Assembly: GCA_046705265.1 (NCBI GenBank)
Contig: JBJKQL010000055.1
Location: forward strand, 1-10,401
Reading direction: 5' to 3'
DNA from: JAJYTL01 sp046705265
GTDB taxonomy: Bacteria; Pseudomonadota; Alphaproteobacteria; Ferrovibrionales; Ferrovibrionaceae
Length of the DNA: 10,401 nucleotides
Below, one piece after another: positions 1 to 6,610 of the stretch (position 1 is its first letter; the number at the start of each line of letters is the position of its first letter). Below the pieces are notes generated by a model. That model did no database searches, had not been told where the DNA came from, and was given only the letters and a program-made list of their open reading frames with translations. Position numbers and translations under genes: made by a program.

Positions 1-117
1 CGGGCCGGAACATATGAAGAGAGAGGCCATCTCCTATCTGCGTTTCTTGCAAAATGCTCCCGCCAGGATCCGCTCTTTCTTTCTCGCGCCAACCACGGTA
101 TACGCCGCCGTGTAGTG

Positions 118-140
118 ATTATTATGATAAGGTTAATAAC
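118..140. promoter_or_regulatory. AT-rich dyad upstream of the DUF4188 gene
   Basis: In otherwise GC-rich DNA this AT-rich island contains two short palindromes, TTATGATAA (122-130) and GTTAATAAC (132-140), and the arms TTATTA/TAATAA (119-124 and 134-139). It lies about 105 bases before the ATG at 246, a reasonable place for a promoter or operator. No sigma-70 hexamer pair can be assigned with confidence, and AT-rich palindromes arise easily by chance, so this is a weak call. Confidence 0.25.
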
Positions 141-245
141 TACCTATCGTGGACCACCTAGGGGCGCAACCCACCTTTCATCGCTGAGGCCGGTCGCCAC
201 AACACCGCCTGAAGCTGCAGACGAAATCCGGATACGGAGAGAACA

Positions 246-755
246 ATGAAGGCCAAGGTCAATCGCCGCACGGTCGATCTCTCGGATTATCCCGATTTGG
301 TGGTCATCTATCTCGGCATGCGGGTCAGCACGTTTGCAGGGCTGAAGACCATGATCGGATTCGGGCCGAAGATCGCCAAATCGATCGAACAACAGCCGGA
401 TGGCCTTCTTCTCCATGAGAACATGCTGTTTTCTTTGTTTCCTCCGCATGCGCTCATGCGACAGTATTGGCGGAATTTCGACTCTCTTGAAGCCTGGGCA
501 CGGTCCGAACCACATCGCTTGTGGTGGCACGAATTTTTGCGGAATTCAGGAGGGACCGGATTTTGGCACGAGGCCTATTTCATGACCGGCGGCATGGAGG
601 CGGTTTATGATGATCTCCCGGCGGCGATCGGATTTCTCCGATTCGCGCCAGCTAAGGATGCGAAGGGACAGATGTTTTCCGCCCGTGATCGCATTAATCG
701 ACCCGGTTCGCCCAAGATGCCTCCTCCGACTTCTGAAAGCGAACTCTATACTTGA
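246..755 (+). CDS. DUF4188 / monooxygenase-like family protein
   Basis: A 169-residue soluble protein of the DUF4188 family, which databases relate to a fungal af470-like monooxygenase. The reaction in bacteria is not established. The family hallmarks are visible: an N-terminal NRRTVDLSDYPDLVVIYLGM segment (residues 6-25), a central region with HENML (57-61) and W/R-rich helices, a FWHEAYF motif (107-113) followed by GGMEAVYDD (115-123), and a terminal GFLRFAP plus GQMFSAR. The length is normal for the family and no signal peptide or membrane span is seen. The ATG at 246 has GGAGAG four bases upstream. The hydroxypyruvate isomerase gene follows after 136 bases on the same strand, so co-transcription is possible but not shown. 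A heme-free, ferredoxin-like barrel fold is a plausible inference only. Family assignment is fairly sure; function is unknown. Confidence 0.85.
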   Translation: MKAKVNRRTVDLSDYPDLVVIYLGMRVSTFAGLKTMIGFGPKIAKSIEQQPDGLLLHENMLFSLFPPHALMRQYWRNFDSLEAWARSEPHRLWWHEFLRNSGGTGFWHEAYFMTGGMEAVYDDLPAAIGFLRFAPAKDAKGQMFSARDRINRPGSPKMPPPTSESELYT

Positions 756-891
756 GAGCAGATAGAACATGGTGAACTGGGCTATTGCGTAACATCTTCC
801 CTAAGTTCGCTTCGCTTGACGCGGACCGCCCCGATCCAGACACGCGGACCCGATTCGCAACCCGAGAAGATAGAGAGTTTTGGGAGGATCG

Positions 892-1698
892 ATGCCTCAC
901 TTTGCCGCCAATCTCAGTTTCATGTTCAACGAGTGGCCGTTCCTCGAGCGTTTCGATGTTGCGGCTGGCGCCGGCTTTACCGCTGTCGAGTTTCTCTTCC
1001 CATACGAATATCCCGAGAAGGCCGTTATAGAACGGCTCGAACGCAATTCTCTAACGCTGGCGCTCTTCAACCTGCCGCCCGGTGATTGGAGCGCAGGCGA
1101 GCGCGGCATCGCCGCCTTACCCACACGTTTCGTCGAACTGCAAGCCGGCGTCGAGACCACGCTTGCTTATGCAGAAGCGGCGGGCACCAGGCGTTTACAT
1201 CTGATGGCGGGCCTCGCCGCGGCTGATGACGAGCAGGCCCGCGCCGCCTACCGCCGTGCCGTGACTTGGACGGCGGAGCGGCTATTGCCGGCTAACATCG
1301 ATCTTGTGATCGAACCGATCAATGGCCGCGATATGCCGGGCTATTTCCTCAACGACTTCACCGCGGCGGAAGCGTTAATCCGCGATCTGGCCCTGCCCAA
1401 CCTCAAACTTCAGTTCGATATCTATCACCGCCAGATCATTCACGGCGACGTGACGGCGGCGCTCCGGCGCTTGATGCCGATGATCGGCCACATCCAAATC
1501 GCAAGCGTACCGTCGCGCCATGAGCCGACGAGCGAAGAGCTCGCTGACGGCTTCCTGTTCTCCGAACTGGATCGATTGGAATATACGGGTTTTGTCGGCT
1601 GCGAATACAGGCCGGCCGGTAACACCTTGGACGGGCTGGGTTGGTTCGCGCCCTATGCCGCCAATGCGGCACGGCATTTGGGAACGGCGCGGCCGTGA
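892..1698 (+). CDS. hyi: hydroxypyruvate isomerase (Hyi/OtnI family)
   Basis: A cytosolic TIM-barrel sugar-isomerase of the xylose isomerase-like superfamily, 268 residues. Hyi interconverts hydroxypyruvate and tartronate semialdehyde in glyoxylate metabolism; the close relative OtnI isomerises 2-oxo-tetronates. Conserved blocks seen are MPHFAANLSFMF at the N-terminus, LVIEPINGRDMPGYF (138-152), LQFDIYH (173-179), GHIQIA (199-204), SRHEP (208-212) and CEYRPAG (237-243). E141 and E238 align with the catalytic glutamates of the E. coli enzyme. The ATG at 892 is preferred over an in-frame TTG at 880 because GGGAGG (882-887) sits four bases before it, and the TTG would overlap that site. The usual partners gcl and glxR are absent from the window. 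Hyi cannot be separated from OtnI by sequence reading alone. Confidence 0.9.
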   Translation: MPHFAANLSFMFNEWPFLERFDVAAGAGFTAVEFLFPYEYPEKAVIERLERNSLTLALFNLPPGDWSAGERGIAALPTRFVELQAGVETTLAYAEAAGTRRLHLMAGLAAADDEQARAAYRRAVTWTAERLLPANIDLVIEPINGRDMPGYFLNDFTAAEALIRDLALPNLKLQFDIYHRQIIHGDVTAALRRLMPMIGHIQIASVPSRHEPTSEELADGFLFSELDRLEYTGFVGCEYRPAGNTLDGLGWFAPYAANAARHLGTARP

Positions 1699-1746
1699 CC
1701 CTTGCGCTCGGTCAGCGATGCTTGTAGTGCAATGCCCCGCACAGCC

Positions 1747-1767
1747 GAACGAGAGATTTTATCGTTC
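1747..1767. repeat. small inverted repeat after hyi
   Basis: GAACGA (1747-1752) and TCGTTC (1762-1767) are perfect inverted arms around a nine-base loop, about 50 bases past the hyi stop. There is no following T-run, so it is at best a weak hairpin. It may help 3' end formation of the hyi transcript, but could be chance. Confidence 0.2.
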
Positions 1768-1854
1768 CCGACCTCCTCATCGCCGCTCTCAGTCTGATGC
1801 CGTAAAGTAAATCGCCCGCGCCGTCAGGTCTCTAAATCTTACAGTCTTCCGATA

Positions 1855-1911
1855 AGGAGATGACCAACAATGCCATCAGTGGTTAAAGCGCGCCGATCGC
1901 GAGATCGCTGA
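1855..1911 (+). other. orphan ribosome-binding site and start codon
   Basis: AAGGAG (about 1855-1860) is followed ten bases later by ATG (1870), opening only a 13-codon frame (begins MPSVVKARR) that stops at 1911 inside the 3' end of the convergent MBL-fold gene. The strong ribosome-binding site has no gene behind it. It could be the stump of a gene that once followed hyi, or chance. No function is proposed. Confidence 0.2.
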
Positions 1912-2533
1912 CGTAAGGGTTGCTCTGTCGCTCAAAGCCAAAGCTCGAGGTCGGCCCATGCCCCGGCACAAAGACAATATCGTCCCCCAATGGAAAGAGG
2001 CGCTCGCGGATCGAGCGAATCAATGCCTCGTGATCGCCGCGGGGGAAATCCGTGCGGCCGATCGAGCCGCGGAACAGGACGTCGCCGACAAGGGCAAAGC
2101 GTGACGGTCGGTGCAGAAAGACCACGTGGCCTGGCGTATGGCCCGGGCAATGGATGACATCGAGCCTGACATCACCGACCCAAACCGTATCGCCGCCAAC
2201 CAGCCATCGGTTGGGTGTAAAGGCGCGAGCAGGTGGGAAGCCATAACGTGCCGCTGTTTCGGGTAGGGCGTCGATCCAAAACTTATCCGCCTGGTTCGGT
2301 CCTTCGATTTGCAAGTTCAGCGCCTCGGCGAGATCGGCACTGGCGGCGGCATGATCCAAGTGACCATGGGTCAGCAATATCTTGCTGAGCCGGAGGTTAT
2401 GCTGATCGACCACCGCCATCACGCGTTCCAGATCGCCGCCGGGATCGACCACCGCCCCCTCTTTGGTGATCTCGCACCATATTACCGAGCAATTCTGCTG
2501 AAACGGGGTAACGGGAACAACGTTGCACTTCAT
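1883..2533 (-). CDS. MBL-fold metallo-hydrolase, YcbL/glyoxalase II-like
   Basis: A 216-residue cytosolic metallo-beta-lactamase-fold hydrolase. It begins MKCNVVPVTPFQQNCSVIWC, typical of the YcbL branch of glyoxalase II-like enzymes, which hydrolyse thioesters such as S-lactoylglutathione. The metal-binding motif THGHLDH (55-61), the GHTPGH block (131-136), LVGDVLFRGSIGRTDFP (148-164, ligand D151) and VPGHGP (189-194, ligand H192) supply a complete set of di-metal ligands. The frame is open 63 codons further upstream. The ATG at 2533 was chosen because homology starts exactly there and AGGAAG lies about seven bases before it. The upstream stretch is R/S-rich with no family resemblance. The gene converges on hyi. 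Glyoxalase II, persulfide dioxygenase-like and generic thioesterase roles cannot be separated from the sequence; the short C-terminus argues for YcbL-type. Confidence 0.92.
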   Translation of the reverse strand: MKCNVVPVTPFQQNCSVIWCEITKEGAVVDPGGDLERVMAVVDQHNLRLSKILLTHGHLDHAAASADLAEALNLQIEGPNQADKFWIDALPETAARYGFPPARAFTPNRWLVGGDTVWVGDVRLDVIHCPGHTPGHVVFLHRPSRFALVGDVLFRGSIGRTDFPRGDHEALIRSIRERLFPLGDDIVFVPGHGPTSSFGFERQSNPYVSDLAIGAL

Positions 2534-2762
2534 TGACGGCTTCCTGTAAGCCTGATCGACTGAACGGAGAACGAGTGTAGATCCACCAGGGGACCGCACC
2601 CGGAGCATGGCGGCACGACTCTGTTTTCTTAACCGGCCTTGGCGTGACATATCAAGGGAAGGAATTGTCTGGCCGGGGACCATACGTATCGTAGGTGAAC
2701 GCAGGAACCGGATGGCTTCCAATGGTTAGGCTGTTCATCGGCCGCTCAAGTCCCGCCGACCA

Positions 2763-3023
2763 TCACCGCTCCGGGCCCCGCCGGTCAAACCTAGCGCGCA
2801 ACCACGTGGCCGCAACGGTGGCGCGCCGGACTTGACTCAGACCCCTTTCCAGGAGGAGGTTGAGCGTCCTCGCGTTCGACGACGGCGGCAGACCGGAAGC
2901 GGTGACGCGCTGCATCGCCACAAAGTAGTTGCCGATCGCGGTCAGCGCCTCAATGAGGTCGTGAACCACGGCGACCACTTCTTCATCAGGACTGTCTGCC
3001 CCCCCTCGATCTTGGTTATCCAT
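2763..3023 (-). CDS. small protein resembling a stand-alone histidine kinase DHp domain
   Basis: An 86-residue protein with no signal peptide or membrane span. After an acidic N-terminus it reads VVHDLIEALTAIGNYFVAMQ (19-38), a variable linker with SGLPPSS, then LLLERGLSQVRRATVAATWLRARF (56-79). This spacing of two helices resembles the HisKA dimerization/phosphoacceptor domain of hybrid sensor kinases, where the first helix carries an H-D-F-N-N-L-L-T motif; H21 would be the phosphoacceptor. No ATP-binding domain follows. The ATG at 3023 is chosen because similarity lies wholly after it; the frame is open to 3203, but that extension would run through the FNR box and shows no similarity. The ribosome-binding site is weak. 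The gene is divergent from the Crp/Fnr regulator. It could be a phosphotransfer or dimerization partner, a kinase relic, or an unrelated helical protein. Confidence 0.55.
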   Translation of the reverse strand: MDNQDRGGADSPDEEVVAVVHDLIEALTAIGNYFVAMQRVTASGLPPSSNARTLNLLLERGLSQVRRATVAATWLRARFDRRGPER

Positions 3024-3164
3024 GTCCAAATCCGTGCCGGCTCCCACATCGTGGGTGAGAGCGGATGGAAATTCGTCCCTCGCCGGCCACCCACCCCCGC
3101 GGGAGACATGGACCAATGTTAAAAATCTGATTCGAGGCGAGCCAGCCCCGCTTTCCCCAAAAAT

Positions 3165-3178
3165 TTGACCGGGATCAA
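3165..3178. promoter_or_regulatory. FNR/FixK-type binding site
   Basis: TTGAC-CGGG-ATCAA matches the FNR/FixK consensus TTGAT-N4-ATCAA at nine of ten half-site positions. It lies 89 bases before the Crp/Fnr regulator start (3268) and 141 bases before the divergent DHp-like gene (3023). Its left half also resembles a -35 hexamer (TTGACC), and TACGAT at 3186-3191 could be a -10. In that case a bound regulator would block RNA polymerase, giving autorepression. Activation of the leftward gene is also possible. No second copy was found by eye in the window. Confidence 0.75.
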
Positions 3179-3229
3179 AGCTTGGTACGATTCCAGAACG
3201 CAAAGTTGCTGTTGTCGTAAACTAAAGCC

Positions 3230-3246
3230 GGTGGCCATAGGCCACC
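3230..3246. repeat. perfect GC-rich hairpin in the leader of the Crp/Fnr gene
   Basis: GGTGGCC-ATA-GGCCACC is a perfect inverted repeat with seven-base arms and a three-base centre, ending 21 bases before the start codon at 3268. In RNA it would form a short, very stable stem near the ribosome-binding region. As DNA it could be an operator for another dimeric regulator. There is no T-run after it, so it is not an intrinsic terminator. Confidence 0.5.
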
Positions 3247-3267
3247 CTCAGCAGGTACCAGTTTGCC

Positions 3268-4047
3268 ATGAACGCCCGAATCTCGGCACTCCCCGCCAAT
3301 GCCCCGAATGGTGGTCCCTCGGTCTCTGCCACGGCGCTGTGGGGCACCAACGGCGGCCTGCGAATGCAACTCCTCACCGACACAGAACGCGCGGAGCTTG
3401 CGGTCATTTCCTCGATCGTCCGCTTCAGTAAAGGCACGCAGATATATCGCCATGGCGCTGCGGCCGATTCAATTTTCAGCCTTGTCCGCGGCGTCGCAAA
3501 GACTTACCGGAGCCTGCCCGACAATACAGAACACATAACGGCCTTTCTGTTTCCTGATGATCTGATCGGACTCATGGAAGAAGGAAAGTATGTCAATTCC
3601 GCCGAAGCGGTGACACCGGTCGTGGCCTACCGGATTCCGGTCACTGCCCTGAAAACGCGTCTGCAAAAAGATGCCGAACTCGAATTCCATCTCATCTCCA
3701 AGATCGTCCATGAACTGAGGGAAGCACAGCGCCACGCCTTCCTCCTCAGCCGGCATCGCGCCGTGACCAAAATAGCCTTGTTCCTGAAAATGCTTGAAAA
3801 TTATCAGACTGCCCGCGGTGAAAATATCGACGATATCTATCTACCTATGACCCGCTCCGACATCGCGGATTATGTCGGCATGTCGCTTGAGGCCGTCACG
3901 CGATCCTTCCACCTCCTGGAAAGCAAGCATATCCTGGCGTTCCGAAACCGGCGGCATGTTAAGATTATCGATCAGCCGCATTTGGAAACCATGGCCTTGG
4001 CTCGTCGCGCTCCGCCGCCGCCTGCTCGCCGGAGCGGTATGGATTGA
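3268..4047 (+). CDS. Crp/Fnr-family transcriptional regulator, FixK-like (no Fe-S cysteines)
   Basis: A 259-residue DNA-binding regulator. A disordered N-terminus (1-30) precedes a cyclic-nucleotide-binding-type beta roll (about 45-130: IYRHGAAADSIFSLVRG), a long dimerization helix (137-160) and a C-terminal HTH_CRP winged helix (about 163-235: MTRSDIADYVGMSLEAVTRS). The protein contains no cysteine, so it cannot hold the FNR iron-sulfur cluster and fits the FixK/NnrR-like classes. Recognition-helix residues E208, T211 and R212 correspond to the E-x-x-S-R of FNR with Ser replaced by Thr, consistent with the TTGAC-N4-ATCAA box 89 bases upstream. The ATG at 3268 has only a weak upstream AGGT. 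The last residues (PPPPARRSGMD) are an unusual tail. Typical targets are microaerobic, denitrification or photosynthesis genes; the actual regulon is not visible here. Confidence 0.9.
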   Translation: MNARISALPANAPNGGPSVSATALWGTNGGLRMQLLTDTERAELAVISSIVRFSKGTQIYRHGAAADSIFSLVRGVAKTYRSLPDNTEHITAFLFPDDLIGLMEEGKYVNSAEAVTPVVAYRIPVTALKTRLQKDAELEFHLISKIVHELREAQRHAFLLSRHRAVTKIALFLKMLENYQTARGENIDDIYLPMTRSDIADYVGMSLEAVTRSFHLLESKHILAFRNRRHVKIIDQPHLETMALARRAPPPPARRSGMD

Positions 4048-4091
4048 CGGCTGACGCCGCCTCTCCAAGGTCTGCAAAGTCACTGGGCGTT

Positions 4092-4135
4092 GCCGGCCTT
4101 TAACAAACCCCCGCCGGTAACAAAATCCGCGCCGG
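4092..4135 (+). repeat. short direct repeats upstream of hss
   Basis: GCCGG occurs at 4092, 4113 and 4131, and TAACAAA at 4101-4107 and 4118-4124 (17 bases apart), between the Crp/Fnr gene and homospermidine synthase. Tandem spacing near one and a half to two helical turns is compatible with a regulator site, but the units are short and may be chance. Confidence 0.25.
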
Positions 4136-4277
4136 ACGGATGAGGAAATTGCCCAGCACCCGCCCCCCTGCAGCTCCCGCGCCAGCCGATGATGCGCACC
4201 GCCTGCGACCTGAAAATCAGCGATCCGTGGTCGACAAGGAGCAGCCTGCCCGCTATGGTGCACCGGGTCTTATCGCC

Positions 4278-5696
4278 ATGACAGAACACAAATATCTCAA
4301 ATTCCCAGGCCGCATCGTCATCGTCGGATTTGGCTCCATCGGCCAGGGCGTCCTGCCGCTGATTCTGCGCCATATCGACATGGCACCGCCTCAGATCACG
4401 GTCGTCACCGCCGAGGAACGTGGTCACCGGGAGGCGCGATCTCTCGGTGTCAAATTCCTGGTAGCTCCCTTGACGCGCGAGAATTATCGCGAAGTCCTAA
4501 CACCCCTGCTCGGCCCTGGGGATTTTTTACTCAACGTCTCGGTCGATGTATCGAGCGTCGCGCTGATCGATCTGTGCCTCTCGAAAGGCGCGCTTTATCT
4601 CGACACCTGCATCGAGCCCTGGCCCGGCGGATACACCGATGCAAGCCTATCACCCTCTCGACGTTCGAATTACGCGCTGCGAGAAAGCGCCCTCGAACTG
4701 CGGAAAAGATACGCGGATGCACCGACGGCGGTTCTAACCCACGGCGCCAATCCCGGCCTCGTATCGCATTTCGTGAAGCAGGCCTTGCTCGACGTCGCGC
4801 GGGACGCCGGTCACCCGGTTCTCCTTCCGACGGGCCGCGCCGAGTGGGGGGCACTCGCCCGTGCGATCGGCATCAAGGCCATCCATATAGCCGAACGTGA
4901 TACGCAGGTGTCGAACATCCCGAAGCGGCCTGGCGAATTCGTCAATACGTGGTCGATCGACGGCTTCTTCAGCGAGGGATCGCAGCCCGCCGAACTCGGC
5001 TGGGGCACGCACGAGAAGCACTTTCCCCCGGATGGCGCGCGGCACGATTTCGGCGCCGGCGCGGCCATTTATCTCAACCGACCGGGTGCCGGCACGCGGG
5101 TCCGAAGCTGGACTCCACTTGAAGGACCGTATCACGGCTTTCTCATCACCCATGGCGAGGCGATATCGATAGCCGATTACCTGACGGTGACGGAGGCTGG
5201 TCGTGCAGCCTATCGACCGACGGTGCACTACGCCTATCACCCATGCGATGGCGCCGTCCTTTCCCTGCACGAATTAGCCGGCAAGAACTGGCAGCTTCAA
5301 GAAGAGAAACGCCTCCTGATGGAGGAAATTGCCGCGGGCGGCATTGACGAACTAGGCGTCCTCCTGATGGGCAATGAAAAAGGCGTCTATTGGTATGGCT
5401 CGCGCCTCAGCGTGGACGATGCGCGACGGTTGATACCCTATAACAATGCCACGAGCCTGCAGGTGACCGCAGCCGTCCTGGCCGGCGTGATCTGGGCGCT
5501 GGAGAATCCTCGGCTTGGCATTGTTGAACCGGACGAGATGGATTTTCGCCGCATCCTCGATATCTCATTACCCTATCTCGGCGAGATGGCAGGTGTGTGG
5601 GGTGATTGGACGCCGCTTCAGGATCGCGGCCACCTTTTCGCCGAGGACCTCGACGACAGCGATCCCTGGCAGTTCAAGAACATCCGCGTCGTCTGA
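4278..5696 (+). CDS. hss: homospermidine synthase (EC 2.5.1.44)
   Basis: A 472-residue cytosolic NAD-dependent enzyme that makes sym-homospermidine from two putrescines (or putrescine plus spermidine), the main long polyamine of many Alphaproteobacteria. The N-terminal Rossmann motif GFGSIGQG (17-24) binds NAD. Family blocks follow: GDFLLNVSVDVSS (81-93), YLDTCIEPWPGGYTD (107-121) and THGANPGLVSHFVK (154-167). The length matches the roughly 477-residue Blastochloris viridis enzyme. The ATG at 4278 was chosen because family homology begins at MTEHKYLKFPGR. An in-frame ATG at 4140 would add 46 Pro/Ala-rich residues without similarity. No clear ribosome-binding site precedes 4278. A nine-codon frame (4255-4281) with AAGGAG upstream ends in an ATGA overlap with this start, which may allow coupling. 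The gene leads a probable operon with the SDR and barrel genes. Confidence 0.95.
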   Translation: MTEHKYLKFPGRIVIVGFGSIGQGVLPLILRHIDMAPPQITVVTAEERGHREARSLGVKFLVAPLTRENYREVLTPLLGPGDFLLNVSVDVSSVALIDLCLSKGALYLDTCIEPWPGGYTDASLSPSRRSNYALRESALELRKRYADAPTAVLTHGANPGLVSHFVKQALLDVARDAGHPVLLPTGRAEWGALARAIGIKAIHIAERDTQVSNIPKRPGEFVNTWSIDGFFSEGSQPAELGWGTHEKHFPPDGARHDFGAGAAIYLNRPGAGTRVRSWTPLEGPYHGFLITHGEAISIADYLTVTEAGRAAYRPTVHYAYHPCDGAVLSLHELAGKNWQLQEEKRLLMEEIAAGGIDELGVLLMGNEKGVYWYGSRLSVDDARRLIPYNNATSLQVTAAVLAGVIWALENPRLGIVEPDEMDFRRILDISLPYLGEMAGVWGDWTPLQDRGHLFAEDLDDSDPWQFKNIRVV

Positions 5697-5717
5697 CAAT
5701 CCGTTCCCATTGTCAGA
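5692..5717. repeat. 9-bp inverted repeat over the hss stop codon
   Basis: TCTGACAAT (5692-5700) and ATTGTCAGA (5709-5717) are perfect inverted arms around eight bases, and the left arm includes the TGA stop of hss. A TCTTTTA stretch follows 12 bases later. It could act as a partial terminator or an mRNA-stabilising hairpin that sets the ratio of hss to the downstream genes. A protein operator is also possible. Confidence 0.5.
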
Positions 5718-5734
5718 GCCGCCACGTATCTTTT

Positions 5735-5748
5735 ACCGGAATCCCGGT
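5735..5748. repeat. small GC hairpin between hss and SDR
   Basis: ACCGG-AATC-CCGGT is a perfect five-base stem with a four-base loop, 18 bases downstream of the larger inverted repeat. Together the two may form a structured intercistronic segment. Alone it is within chance expectation. Confidence 0.25.
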
Positions 5749-5807
5749 GCGTGCCTCCTGCTCGTCAGCCGTCCTTTGTTGCTAAACTATTCACCGGGAG
5801 CGGTGCC

Positions 5808-6569
5808 ATGTTCACTCTCGAGGGCAAGGTCGCGGTCGTCACCGGCGGCAACGGCGGCATCGGCTTGGGCTTGGCGCGCGGCCTCGCCACGGCCGGCGCG
5901 TGGGTCGTCGTCGCTGCCCGCAGCGGAAAGAAATCCGCCACCGCGGTCACCGAGCTGACTGAGCTGGGGCGTGGTGGCGCGCTCGCGATTCCGGTCGATG
6001 TGGCCAACGCCGGTTCGGTAACGGCCCTGGTACAGGAAACAATGCGGCAATGCGGCCGGCTCGACGTCCTGGTGAACAATGCCGGCATCACGATCCGAAA
6101 GGCGCCGGATCGGCTCTCGCTCGACGAATGGCGACAGGTGATCGACACCAACCTCACCGGCGCCTACCTCTGCTCGCATGCGGCCTATCCTTCGATGCGC
6201 GCCGCGGGCGGCGGCAAGATCATCAACATAGGCTCAATGCTGTCGATCTTCGGCACCGGCTATGCGCCGGCTTATGCCGCGAGCAAAGGCGGCATCGTGC
6301 AGTTCACGAAGGCGTGCGCCTCGGCCTGGGCCAAGGACAACATTCAAGTGAACGCTATTCTGCCGGGCTGGATTGACACCGACCTCACCCGGCAAGCGCG
6401 AGAACAAGTACCCGGCCTGCACGAAAGTGTGCTCAAGCGTACCCCCGCGGGCCGCTGGGGTGAGATCGATGATTTCCGCGGCATCGCGGTATTCCTGGCT
6501 GGATCGGCCTCGGATTTCATTACTGGCGCGGCGATCACCGTGGACGGAGGCTATTCGATCCAAGGCTGA
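5808..6569 (+). CDS. short-chain dehydrogenase/reductase (SDR), KduD/gluconate 5-dehydrogenase-like
   Basis: A 253-residue classical SDR, a cytosolic NAD(P)-dependent oxidoreductase. It shows TGGNGGIG (12-19) for cofactor binding, D65-V, NNAG (90-93), the active-site N115, S143 (IINIGS) and Y156-x3-K160 (YAASK), and the C-terminal VDGGYS (245-250). All catalytic residues are intact and the length is typical. The sequence is closest in feel to 2-deoxy-D-gluconate 3-dehydrogenase or gluconate 5-dehydrogenase, but substrate cannot be read off an SDR. The ATG at 5808 has GGGAG (5796-5800) seven bases upstream; an in-frame ATG at 5751 would add 19 residues not seen in the family. It follows hss by 111 bases and precedes the barrel-protein gene by 41 bases, suggesting co-transcription with the latter. 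Confidence 0.92.
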   Translation: MFTLEGKVAVVTGGNGGIGLGLARGLATAGAWVVVAARSGKKSATAVTELTELGRGGALAIPVDVANAGSVTALVQETMRQCGRLDVLVNNAGITIRKAPDRLSLDEWRQVIDTNLTGAYLCSHAAYPSMRAAGGGKIINIGSMLSIFGTGYAPAYAASKGGIVQFTKACASAWAKDNIQVNAILPGWIDTDLTRQAREQVPGLHESVLKRTPAGRWGEIDDFRGIAVFLAGSASDFITGAAITVDGGYSIQG

Positions 6570-6610
6570 AGGAACAGCGGAAAATCGTACCAAAAGAGCG
6601 AGGAACAGTC

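Noticed and set aside
2682..2689. ATACGTAT palindrome upstream of the MBL-fold gene
   Set aside because: A single 8-base palindrome with no flanking symmetry or promoter context is within chance expectation.
2534..2722. 63-residue N-terminal extension of the MBL-fold protein
   Set aside because: There is no family resemblance in the extension, and the ATG at 2533 has a good ribosome-binding site and the typical YcbL-like N-terminus.
3024..3203. 60-residue N-terminal extension of the DHp-like protein
   Set aside because: It would translate through the FNR box and the promoter spacer, and shows no domain resemblance.
4140..4277. 46-residue N-terminal extension of homospermidine synthase from ATG 4140
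   Set aside because: The extension is Pro/Ala/Arg-rich without similarity, while family homology starts exactly at the ATG at 4278.
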